A DNA stretch of 64,000 nucleotides from Kitasatospora sp. MAA19 (GTDB lineage Bacteria > Actinomycetota > Actinomycetes > Streptomycetales > Streptomycetaceae). The notes below the pieces were generated by a model. The model was not told the DNA's origin and searched no databases. It saw nothing but the letters and a program-made list of their open reading frames with translations. Where the stretch lies: the NCBI RefSeq assembly GCF_029894125.1, contig NZ_JARXYZ010000002.1:186001-250000 (forward strand), read 5' to 3'. Within the stretch, counting starts at the first letter, position 1. The number at the start of each line of letters is the position of its first letter. Of the stretch, positions 42,744-51,183 are shown one piece after another. The position numbers and the translations under genes were made by a program.

Positions 42744-43502
42744 GTGACGGAGCAGGACGGCGAGGCGGTGCTGGTTCTCACGAGCCGGCTCGACTCGACT
42801 GCGGATCTGGTGGTCGAGCACCTGAACGACCGGGGCGTCCCGGTGTTCCGTTGCGACACCGCCGAGTTCCCTACCGAACTCACCCTGACCGCGACGCTGG
42901 AGGGGAGGTGGGCCGGTGTGCTCGACAACGGGCACCGCGCGCTCGACCTGTCCTGTGTCCGGTCCGTGTACGTCCGCAGGCCCGAAGAGTTCCGACTGCC
43001 TGGCGGCATGTCCGAGGCCGGGCGGCGGTTCGCCGCCGACCTCGGCGCCCCGGTCATCACCAAGAGCCTCGGCGCGCCCGTGGACACGGTCGTCATCGAC
43101 CCCGCGGACCTGGACGACTCGGTACGCCTGTGCGCCCACCTCTTCCAGGAGTGGATCGACAAGTCGCACGAGGTCCGGCTGACCGTGGTCGGCGACCGCT
43201 TCTTTCCCGTCGAGATCCATGCCGGGTCGGAGGCCGCCCGGATCGACTGGCGCACCGACTACAAGAGCCTCACGTACAGGCCGACGACCATCCCCACCCC
43301 GGTGCGCGAGCGCGTGGCCACGTTCATGCGCGAATTCGGACTCGTCTTCGGGGCCTTCGACTTCATCGTGACGCCGGACGGGGACTGGCGCTTCCTCGAA
43401 GTGAACCCCAACGGCCAGTGGTCGTGGATCGAGCACAGGACCGGCGTGCCCATCTCGCACGCCATCGCGGATCTTCTGGAGAAGGGCACCACAGGTGAGT
43501 GA
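42744..43502 (+). CDS. tgmB: ATP-grasp peptide maturase, apparently internally deleted
   Basis: 252 residues. N-terminal pre-ATP-grasp part: AVLVLTSRLDSTADLVVEHL, RCDTAEFPTEL, VRSVYVRRPEEFRLPGGMS. C-terminal part: HLFQEWIDKSHEVRLTVVGD, FFPVEIHAGSEAARIDWRTD, FGLVFGAFDFIVTPDG, FLEVNPNGQW with the metal Glu and Asn. Family members I recall are about 310-330 residues. Here RRFAA (94-98) runs directly into DLGAPVITKSLGAP, so the usual 65-70 residues between them (with the NHP and K..QL..A...G..vP.T segment) are missing in frame, and a further few residues after KSLGAP. It may be inactive, or a compact variant. It overlaps tgmC by 8 nt. Confidence 0.85.
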   Translation: MTEQDGEAVLVLTSRLDSTADLVVEHLNDRGVPVFRCDTAEFPTELTLTATLEGRWAGVLDNGHRALDLSCVRSVYVRRPEEFRLPGGMSEAGRRFAADLGAPVITKSLGAPVDTVVIDPADLDDSVRLCAHLFQEWIDKSHEVRLTVVGDRFFPVEIHAGSEAARIDWRTDYKSLTYRPTTIPTPVRERVATFMREFGLVFGAFDFIVTPDGDWRFLEVNPNGQWSWIEHRTGVPISHAIADLLEKGTTGE

Positions 43503-44691
43503 CACCCTGGACGGGATCGAGGGAACGGCGCACGGGCTGCGCGTCACACTGGCGGAGGAACTGGAGCGCGACGGTTCACTGCGGACCCCGCAGTGGCGGG
43601 ACGCGGTGCTGGCAGTGCCCCGCCATGTCTTCCTGCCGACGTTCTACACCGCCGTGGACGGCCCTGACGGCATCACCCGATACACCGCCGTCAGCCGGGA
43701 CCCCGACGCACGGAAGTGGCTACGGCTGGCCTACGAGAACACGACGTGGGTCACCCAGCTCGACCACGGCACCACCCGGCCGAACAGCGAACCCGTCACC
43801 GGGACGCCCACCAGTTCCTCGACGCTACCCGGCGTCGTGGTGCGGATGCTCGAAGACCTCGACGTCCCGGACCGCGTGAGCGTGCTCGAAGTCGGAACCG
43901 GCACCGGCTACTCCACCGCGCTGCTGTGCGCACGGCTCGGCGATCAGTACGTGACCAGCGTGGAGCACGACGCCGTCCTGTCCGCCGCAGACGGCAAGCG
44001 GCTCGCCTCCATCGGCTACCACCCCCACCTGATCGTCGGCGACGGCGCCAAGGGAAACCCCGACAGCAGCGGACCGTACGGCCGGATCATCGCCACCTAC
44101 TCGCCCAACCGTGTCCCGGCCGAATGGCTGGCCCAGGCTCTCCCCGGCGGGGTCATCCTGGTGTCGCTGGTCGGCGGCCTCGACGCGTACGGCTACGTGA
44201 AACTGCACGTCGGCGACGGCGAAGCGCAGGGCCGGTTCATCAACTCCGACGTCTCGTTCATGCTCTCCCGCGAGACCCGGCGGCCCGTGATCGGCCCCCT
44301 CATGCGCGCCGCCATCCAGGCCCGCGACGACGCCGGCGGCCTCGACACGGCCGTCCACCCCCACACCCTGGACAACCCCGCGTTCCTGTGGCACGCCCAA
44401 CTCACGATGCCCGGCACAACCCGGCTACGCCTTTCGGCCGACAGCGTCGCGGGGCAGTGGTTCCTTCACCCCGACGGATCATGGGCGGTGCTGGAGAGTC
44501 GGAACGACGGCACCACGCGCGCCTTCCAGGGCGGCCCACGTGCCCTCTGGTCCGAGCTGGCGGCCGCCACCTCGACGTGGCTGTCCAACGGACGTCCTGG
44601 GCTGGACCGTTACGGGCTCACTGTGACCCCGAAGACGAACACGGTCTGGCTGGACGACCCCGGCAACACGGTCGGCGTTCTCGGGGAGTGA
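43495..44691 (+). CDS. tgmC: Graspetide-associated O-methyltransferase (PIMT-like), TgmC
   Basis: 398 residues. PIMT-like N-terminus (AVLAVPRHVFLPTFY), SAM motif I VLEVGTGTGYST (from residue 130), VTSVEHD, and GRIIATYSPNRVPAEWL. The C-terminal 170 residues are a family-specific extension (FINSDVSFMLSRETRRPV; LRLSADSVAGQWFLHPDGSW). In fuscimiditide-type graspetides the PIMT homologue methylates an Asp of the ester-linked peptide and so drives aspartimide formation. The same role is inferred here. The gene seems full length, in contrast to tgmB. The GTG start overlaps the tgmB end, so expression is coupled. Confidence 0.88.
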   Translation: MSDTLDGIEGTAHGLRVTLAEELERDGSLRTPQWRDAVLAVPRHVFLPTFYTAVDGPDGITRYTAVSRDPDARKWLRLAYENTTWVTQLDHGTTRPNSEPVTGTPTSSSTLPGVVVRMLEDLDVPDRVSVLEVGTGTGYSTALLCARLGDQYVTSVEHDAVLSAADGKRLASIGYHPHLIVGDGAKGNPDSSGPYGRIIATYSPNRVPAEWLAQALPGGVILVSLVGGLDAYGYVKLHVGDGEAQGRFINSDVSFMLSRETRRPVIGPLMRAAIQARDDAGGLDTAVHPHTLDNPAFLWHAQLTMPGTTRLRLSADSVAGQWFLHPDGSWAVLESRNDGTTRAFQGGPRALWSELAAATSTWLSNGRPGLDRYGLTVTPKTNTVWLDDPGNTVGVLGE

Positions 44692-44775
44692 TCACCGCTG
44701 CGGCCCTCAGGCCTCCGTTCGAGGACGCCGCGCGCCTCCCCAGCCCGGTCCCGGCCCGCGATCCTCCGCAACCTC

Positions 44776-44831
44776 ATCGACGACCGCCTGGTCCTCTTCC
44801 ACTGGTTCACCGGTGACGGCGACTGGGCCGG
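44776..44831 (+). pseudogene. 56-nt duplicate fragment of the DUF6879 gene
   Basis: These 56 nt match 41372-41427 inside the DUF6879 gene with one mismatch (T to C). In the same frame they read LIDDRLVLFHWFTGDGDW. Sequence before and after is unrelated. It lies 85 nt after the tgmC stop. The rest of the 44692-45090 gap shows no gene; it ends with the methyltransferase promoter (TACGCT at 45078). Confidence 0.85.
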
Positions 44832-45090
44832 GTGCGGCTCCATGACGCTCCCCGGCTCGGCTCGGAGCGCTCCGAACCACCGTGGTCGAAACGTTACTTC
44901 GGGCCCTTCCCGGCCCACCCCCTCGCCCCGCGGAACCAGCTCTTCCCGGCCTCGGGCGGGGTCGCCGCCGTACGCCGGCCAGGGCCCGAAGCACCCGTCA
45001 CGGTCACCGTCCCGGAGCCCTCAACATCCCACCCCGCAGCGGGTTTTGCGCCGCTCGAACGCGCCCGTCGAACCACCTACGCTCGGCCGC

Positions 45091-45798
45091 ATGAACCGTA
45101 CGATCCGCACCACCGAGGACGTTCTCGCCCTCCTCGACGGCCTCTTCCCGCCGGCCGAACCCTTCTGGGACGGCTGCTACGCGAATCGCGCCGCCGACCG
45201 CCCGTTCTTCGCGCCCAAGCCGGACGAGAACCTGGTCTCCTACCTCGACCGCGGCCTGTTCTCCCCCGGCCGCGCGCTCGACCTCGGCTGCGGCCCCGGC
45301 CGCAACGCGCTCCACCTGGCGTCGCTCGGCTTCGACGTCGACGCCGTCGACCTCTCCCCCGCCGCCATCGCCTGGGCCGAGGAGCGCTCCCACGAGGCCG
45401 GAACCGGCGCCAACCTGCGGTTCCACCGGGCGAGCATCTTCGAGGTCGAACTGCCCCACGACCGGTACGACCTGGTCTACGACTCCGGCTGCCTGCACCA
45501 CCTGCCCCCGCACCGCCGGATCAGCTACCTGGCCCTGCTCGACCGCGTCCTCGCCCCCGGCGGGCACTTCGCCGTCGCCGCCTTCGCCGCCGGTGCGATG
45601 GGCTCCGAACGCCCCGACGAGGATCTCTACCGGCTCGGCGGACTGGAGGGCGGGCTCGCCTACTCGCCGGACGAGCTTCGCGCGCTCTTCGCCGACTTCA
45701 CGCCCCTCGAAGTCCGCCCGATGACCCCCCAACAGTCCGGCTCTCCTCTCTTCGGCGTCCCCTTCCTCCTCACCGCCCTCTTTCAGCGCGCCGGCTGA
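45091..45798 (+). CDS. Class I SAM-dependent methyltransferase
   Basis: 235 residues. Motif I ALDLGCGPGRNALHLASLG, acidic VDAVDLS, YDLVYDSGCLHHLPP and the post-motif LDRVLAPGGHFAVAAF are clear. Likely a small-molecule methyltransferase; substrate unknown. The ATG lies 7 nt after a TACGCT -10 box, so the mRNA may be leaderless. Not part of the graspetide operon, as 400 nt and its own promoter separate them. Confidence 0.85.
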   Translation: MNRTIRTTEDVLALLDGLFPPAEPFWDGCYANRAADRPFFAPKPDENLVSYLDRGLFSPGRALDLGCGPGRNALHLASLGFDVDAVDLSPAAIAWAEERSHEAGTGANLRFHRASIFEVELPHDRYDLVYDSGCLHHLPPHRRISYLALLDRVLAPGGHFAVAAFAAGAMGSERPDEDLYRLGGLEGGLAYSPDELRALFADFTPLEVRPMTPQQSGSPLFGVPFLLTALFQRAG

Positions 45799-45955
45799 CC
45801 CGGAACCGACCCGACGGGCTGCGCAGGACGTCGGACGGGTCGACTTCCCACGCAGCCCACACGAGCGCTCGACGTCCCACCGTTCTCACAGCCTTCTTCC
45901 AGCGACCTGCCAGCCTTTCATCCGCTTCTCATCTGCCACCCCTAGCCTCCGCCAG

Positions 45956-47215
45956 ATGAACGTCTCCCTGCTCGGCGGTTGGTTCCCGTGGACCGTCCAG
46001 GCCGTGGCCCTCGCCCTGTTCCTGGCCGCCCTGGGCTGGCGGGACCGGACGTGGCGGCTCAAGTGGGGTCCGATCGCCCTCGGGACGGCGCTGCTGCTCA
46101 TCGCCCTCACCGCCGTCGGCGTGCTCACACTGGCCGGGATCACCGACCCGATCCCGTTCGGGGTGTGGCTGTGGGGCGGGGTGGCGATCGCGGCGTTCAG
46201 CGTGCTCGGGTTCGGCTGGCGCGGCGCCCGCTGGTGGCGCCGCGCCCTCGCGCCGCCGGCCGCGCTGCTGGCGCTGTTCTGCGCCGCGAACAGCGTGAAC
46301 ATCGCCACCGGCTACTACCCGACCCTCGACGACGCGATCGGCGAACTGAGCGGGCAGCCGTTGCCGGAGCAGATCACGCTCGCCGAACTCGGCTCCATCC
46401 ACGGGAAGACCAGGACCGGCCGCATCGTCCAGGTGGACATCCCGGACACCGCCAGCGGCTTCGCCCACCGGCAGGAGCTGGTCTACCTGCCGCCCGCGTG
46501 GTTCCGCAGCCAGAACCGGCCGAAGCTGCCGGCGTTGGAGATGATCGGTGGCGAGTTCGCGGCGCCCGACAACTGGATCCGCTCCGGCAACGCCGTCAAG
46601 ACCGCGGACGACTTCGCCGCCAAGCACAACGGCTTCGCGCCGATCCTCGTCTTCGTCGACGCGACCGGCGGCTTCCGGGTGGACACCGAGTGCGTGGACG
46701 GCCCGCACGGCAACTCCGAGAGCCACCTGCTCAAGGACGTCCCGCCGTTCGTCCAGAAGACCTTCAACGCCGCCGCCGACCCGCACAAGTGGGGCGTGGC
46801 CGGCTGGTCGATGGGCGGCACCTGCGCCGTCGACCTCACCGTCGAACACCCCAACGTCTTCACCCACTTCGGCGACTTCTCGGGCGACAAGGGCCCCGCC
46901 ATCGGCGACAAGGACCACACCGTCCAGGAGCTGTACGGCGGCGACGCGGCGGCCTGGACGGCCCACGACCCGCTGACCGTCCTCGCCCACCACCCCAAGT
47001 ACCAGGGCGTCTCCGGCTACTTCGGGCAGGGCGACGAGGAGCACGGCCAGATCGAGTCCGCCAAGGCCCTCAACGACGCCGCCAAGAAGGACGGCATCCG
47101 CACCACCACCGCCACCGGCTCCGGCAAGCACACCTGGCAGACCGGCGCCGCCACCTTCGCCCAGGCCCTCCCCTGGCTCGCCCAGCAACTCGGCGTCCCG
47201 GGCACCCGCGCCTGA
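45956..47215 (+). CDS. Membrane-anchored alpha/beta-hydrolase (esterase D/mycolyltransferase-like)
   Basis: 419 residues. The first about 115 contain four hydrophobic helices (PWTVQAVALALFLAALGW; GPIALGTALLLIALTAVGVL), so the catalytic domain is exposed outside. From residue 130 the esterase-type alpha/beta fold shows LVYLPPAWF, PILVFVDATGGFRVDTECVD, the nucleophile elbow GWSMGGTC and a C-terminal His in SGKHTWQTG. This resembles actinobacterial antigen-85/esterase-like proteins that act on envelope lipids or polymers. No ribosome site is seen; a TAGCCT box 7 nt upstream suggests a leaderless start. Confidence 0.85.
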   Translation: MNVSLLGGWFPWTVQAVALALFLAALGWRDRTWRLKWGPIALGTALLLIALTAVGVLTLAGITDPIPFGVWLWGGVAIAAFSVLGFGWRGARWWRRALAPPAALLALFCAANSVNIATGYYPTLDDAIGELSGQPLPEQITLAELGSIHGKTRTGRIVQVDIPDTASGFAHRQELVYLPPAWFRSQNRPKLPALEMIGGEFAAPDNWIRSGNAVKTADDFAAKHNGFAPILVFVDATGGFRVDTECVDGPHGNSESHLLKDVPPFVQKTFNAAADPHKWGVAGWSMGGTCAVDLTVEHPNVFTHFGDFSGDKGPAIGDKDHTVQELYGGDAAAWTAHDPLTVLAHHPKYQGVSGYFGQGDEEHGQIESAKALNDAAKKDGIRTTTATGSGKHTWQTGAATFAQALPWLAQQLGVPGTRA

Positions 47216-47654
47216 CCTCCGCCCGGGGACGCGTCGGGCAATTCCCGCCGGGGGAAAGCCTTGGCATCGGCGACCCCCGGGACCGCGAGTGCCACCGCCC
47301 CGGCGCAGGGCGACAAGGGCCGGCGGCGACACCGGCGGGCCGGCAAACCCCGCCCCGGCAGCGGAAATCCCCGACCGTACGCATCCCGTCGATCGGCGAG
47401 CCGCCCGGCCGGCCGGCGGCCGCCACCTCGGCCCGGCCATGGCTTCCGACACACCCGCACACAACTTCCCCACCAACCCAACGGCGAGCGGCAGTGGAAG
47501 CGGGCTACCCGTCGGTATCCCGCTTTGCTCCGGGCGGCCGGGTGGCATAAGTTTCGACCGCCGTCGGAGCAACCGGCCCTGACCGCCCCTCGGAGCAGAG
47601 GAGCGCGGCGGGCCGGGCAGCCGGACGGCAGGACGTACGGGGGAAGGAACAGCC

Positions 47655-47897
47655 ATGCCGAGTGCCCGCATCGACGGGTCGACCGGGCGGCGGGAGCGGG
47701 CGGCCGGTGCCGCGCGCCCGGCCCCGGTCCACGACACCGGACACGTGAGGACTCGTCTGCCGCGCAGCGCCGCAATGACCGCCGCCGCATCAGCAGCAGC
47801 AGCAGCAGCAGCGATCGTCCGCCAGGGCGCGCCGAGTGTCTGCGGGCCGGACAGCGGCGTGACGGCGCCGGTCTGCGAGGCCCTGCCGGGCTGCTGA
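47655..47897 (+). CDS. Small protein with poly-Ala tract and Cys-rich tail
   Basis: 80 residues with a good GGAAGGAAC ribosome site. Residues 43-53 are an alanine tract encoded by a (GCA)6-type microsatellite; the tail SVCGPDSGVTAPVCEALPGC has three cysteines (63, 74, 80). A strong terminator follows the stop by about 40 nt, so it is a stand-alone transcription unit. I do not recognise a family. The hydrophilic leader followed by a short Ser/Thr/Cys segment is a RiPP-like layout, but no modifying enzyme is adjacent. The 47216-47654 gap upstream is GC-rich with only a possible CATAAG -10 near 47544. Confidence 0.5.
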   Translation: MPSARIDGSTGRRERAAGAARPAPVHDTGHVRTRLPRSAAMTAAASAAAAAAAIVRQGAPSVCGPDSGVTAPVCEALPGC

Positions 47898-47939
47898 CGC
47901 GCAGCCCCGAAGACCGCCCCGGCACTGCCGGGGCACACG

Positions 47940-47982
47940 GCGGTCGGTCCGTCCGGCACAGGGGACCGGACGGACCGACCGC
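47940..47982 (+). terminator. 17-bp terminator hairpin
   Basis: GCGGTCGGTCCGTCCGG (47940-47956) pairs perfectly with 47966-47982 around a 9-nt loop. It lies 43 nt after the stop of the Cys-tailed protein gene. Confidence 0.75.
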
Positions 47983-48044
47983 CACACCGCTGAAGGCGTC
48001 AAACGCCCGGACGTGGGAGGCCGAGGGCGCAGAGGACCGAGGAC

Positions 48045-48089
48045 TCAGCGGCCGAAGCGTCAGAGACCGAAGCGTCAGAGACCGAGGCT
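48045..48089. repeat. 15-nt tandem repeat with serial stops at the HNH gene end
   Basis: Units TCAGCGGCCGAAGCG, TCAGAGACCGAAGCG and TCAGAGACCGAGGCT begin at 48045, 48060 and 48075. Each starts with TCA, i.e. TGA on the minus strand; the one at 48075 is the real stop of the HNH gene. Confidence 0.85.
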
Positions 48090-48629
48090 GCTGAGCGCGG
48101 TGGTCCAGTCGCTCGCGATGGCGCTGCGGGCGTCGTCGAGGCCGACCCGGCCGTTGCAGACCGCGTTCTTCAGCTTGGTCTCGACGCCGTCCTTGCCGGA
48201 CGCGGTCTGGGTGCCGTAGCGGGGCTCGGGCCAGAGGTTGCGCGGGTCGCGCGGGGCACCGCCGAGCTCCAGCGGGACGAAGTGGTCCTCCTCGTAGTCG
48301 GACAGGTTGGTGTCCGCGTAGCCGTACTGCGCGATCTGCTGCGCCTTGAGCGCGTTGGTGTAGCTGGTCGACGGGCGGACAGTGGAGGTCCAGCCGGAGA
48401 CGCAGATGGTCTGGCCGATGGTGGCCTGGGTGACGTCCGGGTTGTAGGCGCCCGGCGTGCAGGACGGGTCGGGCAGCGGCAGGTAGGCCTGCGAACAACT
48501 CGCCGCGAGCGGGCGGGCCTTGACGGGCGAGGCCTTCGCGGGGGCGGCCTGCGCGGTGCCGGCCGCGAGCCCGGCGGCGGCGAGGGCGGCCGCCGCGGCG
48601 ACGACGGTGAGACGCTGACGGGGCATCAT
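48075..48629 (-). CDS. Secreted HNH-family nuclease
   Basis: 184 residues from the first of two ATG codons (AGGAGATCGCCCAC upstream). The Sec signal RQRLTVVAAAAALAAAGLAA is cut near AQA-AP. The mature part has cysteine pairs (SCSQAYLPLPDPSC) and the HNH-like core DYEEDHFVPLELGG followed by DPRNLWPEPR. Secreted HNH proteins may degrade extracellular DNA. The gene is single and divergent in relation to the LysR gene end. Confidence 0.82.
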   Translation of the reverse strand: MMPRQRLTVVAAAAALAAAGLAAGTAQAAPAKASPVKARPLAASCSQAYLPLPDPSCTPGAYNPDVTQATIGQTICVSGWTSTVRPSTSYTNALKAQQIAQYGYADTNLSDYEEDHFVPLELGGAPRDPRNLWPEPRYGTQTASGKDGVETKLKNAVCNGRVGLDDARSAIASDWTTALSSLGL

Positions 48630-48789
48630 GTGGGCGATCTCCTGGGCCGGCCCGGCCTCACGCCGGGCGACTGTGCCCATGACAGCACCGCTTGAGCGAC
48701 CACCGTCAGGCCCAGGACGTGAACGCCTGGTGATCGCGCCTCCACATCAGCGCGCCCGCATCGGCGCGCCCGCCCGGGACGGCCGGACC

Positions 48790-49680
48790 CTACGCGCCCA
48801 GCAGCCGCGCCAGCAGTGCCGCCGGCCCCTCCGGGAGGCTGCCGTGCACCAGTTCGGTGCGGTGCACCAGTCGCGGGGCCGCGATCGGCGCGGACGCGAC
48901 GCCGGGAGCATCGGCGAGGGCGGATGCCGGGAGCAGGGTGAGCCCGTGCCCGGTGGCGACCAGGGCGAGCAGCCCGTGCACGTCGGTGCCCCGGTAGCGG
49001 GTGGCGGGGCGGAAGCCGTCGACGCCGGCCGCGGCGCGCAGCCGGGCCGCGGTGGGGGTGAGGTCGGGGGCGTCGAGCCAGCGGGCGGCGGAGAGGTCGG
49101 CGAGGGCGACACCGCTGCGGCCCGCCAGCGGGTGGCCGGCCGGGAGGGCGACGGCGACCGGCTGCTCGTCGACGGCGCGGGTGGCGAGCGGGCCGACGTC
49201 GGGCAGCGGCAGCGGGTCGCTGGGGGCGGCGAGGCCGTCGATCAGGGCGAGGTCGACCTCACCGGTGGCGGCCTGGGCGGGCAGCACACCCTGGGCGAGG
49301 ACCCGGACGACGAGTTCGGCCGCCGGATAGGCCCGGCGCACCTCGCCGAGCGCGCGCCCCAACTCCGGTCCGACCGCCAGTGGGGTGGCGCCGAGCACCA
49401 GGCGGGTGCTCGGGGCACCGGCCAGGCGTGCGACGTCGGCGCGCGCCGCCTCCAGCCGGACCAGCAGCGGCGCCGCGTGCTCCAGCAGCCGCCGACCGGC
49501 CTCGGTCGGGCCGACCGGGCGGCGGTTGAGCAGACCGGCCCCGAGGTCGGCCTCCAGGGCGGCGATCTGTTGGGAGACCGCGGACTGGGTGTAGCCGAGC
49601 TCCCGCGCGGCCTCGGAGAAGGAGCCGAGGCGGGTGACGGTGACGAAGGTGCGCAGGTGCTGCGGATCCACGGTGTCCAT
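48790..49680 (-). CDS. LysR-family transcriptional regulator
   Basis: 296 residues from ATG 49680. HTH: LRTFVTVTRLGSFSEAAREL, YTQSAVSQQIAALEADL. The effector domain spans about 90-290. It is divergent, with a 70-nt shared region, from the glutamine-amidotransferase gene and probably regulates it. The inducer is unknown. Confidence 0.9.
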   Translation of the reverse strand: MDTVDPQHLRTFVTVTRLGSFSEAARELGYTQSAVSQQIAALEADLGAGLLNRRPVGPTEAGRRLLEHAAPLLVRLEAARADVARLAGAPSTRLVLGATPLAVGPELGRALGEVRRAYPAAELVVRVLAQGVLPAQAATGEVDLALIDGLAAPSDPLPLPDVGPLATRAVDEQPVAVALPAGHPLAGRSGVALADLSAARWLDAPDLTPTAARLRAAAGVDGFRPATRYRGTDVHGLLALVATGHGLTLLPASALADAPGVASAPIAAPRLVHRTELVHGSLPEGPAALLARLLGA

Positions 49681-49750
49681 CAACTTTTCTGATCGAGGGG
49701 TAAGCAATCATCGTTGGCGCTGATCTCGGGTGCGGGGCCAGGATAGCCCC

Positions 49751-50491
49751 ATGACCTACCTGACCCCGCGGGTCGCCCTGGTCGGCGACCGCTCCCCCGC
49801 CGTCCGCTCGCACGCCCGCATCCCCGGCCTGCTCGACGCCCTCGCCGAGCGTGACCAGCTCGTCCTGGACGCCTACTGGATCCCCACCGAGGACGCCGGG
49901 GCACCCGGCACCCTGGACGGCTTCGACGCGATCTGGCTGCTCCCCGGCAGCCCCTACCGCAGCGAGGCGGGCGCGCTGGCCGCCGTCCGGACCGCCCGCG
50001 AGCGCGGCATCCCCTTCCTCGGCACCTGTGCCGGCTTCCAGCACGCGGTGCTGGAGCACGCCCGGAACGTCTGCGGCCTCGACGGGGCCGTCCACGGCGA
50101 GGAGCACCCGGAGCGGGACGAGCAGGTGATCGTCCCGCTGGCCTGCTCCCTGGTCGGCCACGAGGGGGCGGTGGAGATCACCCCGGGCACGCTCGCCGAA
50201 CGCGTCCTCGGCACCACCCGCACCCTGGAGCGCTACCACTGCGCGTACGGCCTGAACGCCGACTACCTGGACCGGCTGCGCGCGCACGGGCTGCGGTTCA
50301 GCGGCGTGGACGGGACGGGCGAGGTGCGCGTCCTGGAGCTGCCGGACCACCCGTTCTTCCTCGCCTCGCTGTTCCAGCCGGAACTGTCCGGCGACGGCAC
50401 CCGGGCGCACGCGATGATCCGCGCACTGGCCGCCGCCGCCGTCACGTACGCAGCCACCCCGGCCGCCCCGGCCCCGGGCGCCACCGTCTGA
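49751..50491 (+). CDS. CTP synthase C-terminal region-related glutamine amidotransferase
   Basis: 246 residues. Class I GATase features include LLPGSPYRSEAGALAAV and the nucleophile elbow FLGTCAGFQHAVLEHARN with its Cys, and a late FQPELSGDG. No synthetase domain is fused, so this is a member of the small CTP-synthase-like amidotransferase family whose function is not established. The ATG lacks a ribosome site, which suggests a leaderless transcript. The 3' end contains a 28-nt tandem duplication that includes the stop codon. Confidence 0.82.
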   Translation: MTYLTPRVALVGDRSPAVRSHARIPGLLDALAERDQLVLDAYWIPTEDAGAPGTLDGFDAIWLLPGSPYRSEAGALAAVRTARERGIPFLGTCAGFQHAVLEHARNVCGLDGAVHGEEHPERDEQVIVPLACSLVGHEGAVEITPGTLAERVLGTTRTLERYHCAYGLNADYLDRLRAHGLRFSGVDGTGEVRVLELPDHPFFLASLFQPELSGDGTRAHAMIRALAAAAVTYAATPAAPAPGATV

Positions 50492-50529
50492 CTCCCCGGC
50501 ACCGGGCGCCACCGCCTGACTCCCCGGGC
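50474..50529. repeat. 28-nt tandem duplication across the amidotransferase stop codon
   Basis: The unit starting CCGGGCGCCACC is at 50474-50501 and again at 50502-50529; both carry TGA at the same place (50489-50491 and 50517-50519), differing at GTC/GCC just before it. Confidence 0.88.
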
Positions 50530-50542
50530 CGCCCGGGGCAGG

Positions 50543-51082
50543 TCACATCGGCAGCGAGCGCAACCGCACCGGCCCCTCCGGCCACCCGGCGCCCTCCGCC
50601 AGCGCCGCCCACATGGTGCGCAGCGGCATCACCGCCAACCGCCCCTCGGGCTGCTCCACCGTCACCTCCTCCGCCACCTCGCGGAATCCGAGCCCCCGGT
50701 AGAGCGCGGCCAGCGGCGGGCGGCAGAACAGCAGCGCGTAGCGGTGGCCGAGCGTACGGGCGTGGTCGAGGGCGGCCCGGACCACGGCTTGCGCGAGGCC
50801 GGCGCCGCGCCGGTCGGGGGCGACGGCGACGCCGCCGACGCCGATCGCCGCCAGGTCGGTGCCGCCGACGGTGAGCGGCAGCGGCAACAGGCCGGCGTGC
50901 GCGACGAGTCTGCCGTCGGCAGCCCGGACGCCGAAGTGGATGTCCTTGGGCAGCCAGGTCAGCCCGGTGTAGGCGACACCGTACGGGTCGTCGCCGGGGC
51001 CGAGGATCTCGTCCTGGTCGGCGCGGGTGTACTGCGGCAGCCGGACGACGGTCGGCGGCTCGGGAGAGAAACGATCATTCAT
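50543..51082 (-). CDS. GNAT family N-acetyltransferase
   Basis: 179 residues from ATG 51082. IGVGGVAVAPDRRGAGLAQA is the beta4/acetyl-CoA loop; FCRPPLAALYRGLGFR is the late helix. It resembles aminoglycoside-6'-like and unknown GNAT proteins; substrate unknown. Single gene, convergent with the amidotransferase. Confidence 0.85.
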   Translation of the reverse strand: MNDRFSPEPPTVVRLPQYTRADQDEILGPGDDPYGVAYTGLTWLPKDIHFGVRAADGRLVAHAGLLPLPLTVGGTDLAAIGVGGVAVAPDRRGAGLAQAVVRAALDHARTLGHRYALLFCRPPLAALYRGLGFREVAEEVTVEQPEGRLAVMPLRTMWAALAEGAGWPEGPVRLRSLPM

Positions 51083-51183
51083 CCGACCATGATCTCTTCC
51101 CGGGAAGGTGATTTCCAGGCTCTTCCCGGCCACTGCGACCCACTGGCCACCACGGGCCGGACGGGGTGTGCGAGCATGCCCCC

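Noticed and set aside
47797..47820. CAG/GCA triplet run as a structural repeat element
   Set aside because: It is a simple in-frame Ala-coding microsatellite inside a small ORF; too short to be a separate element.
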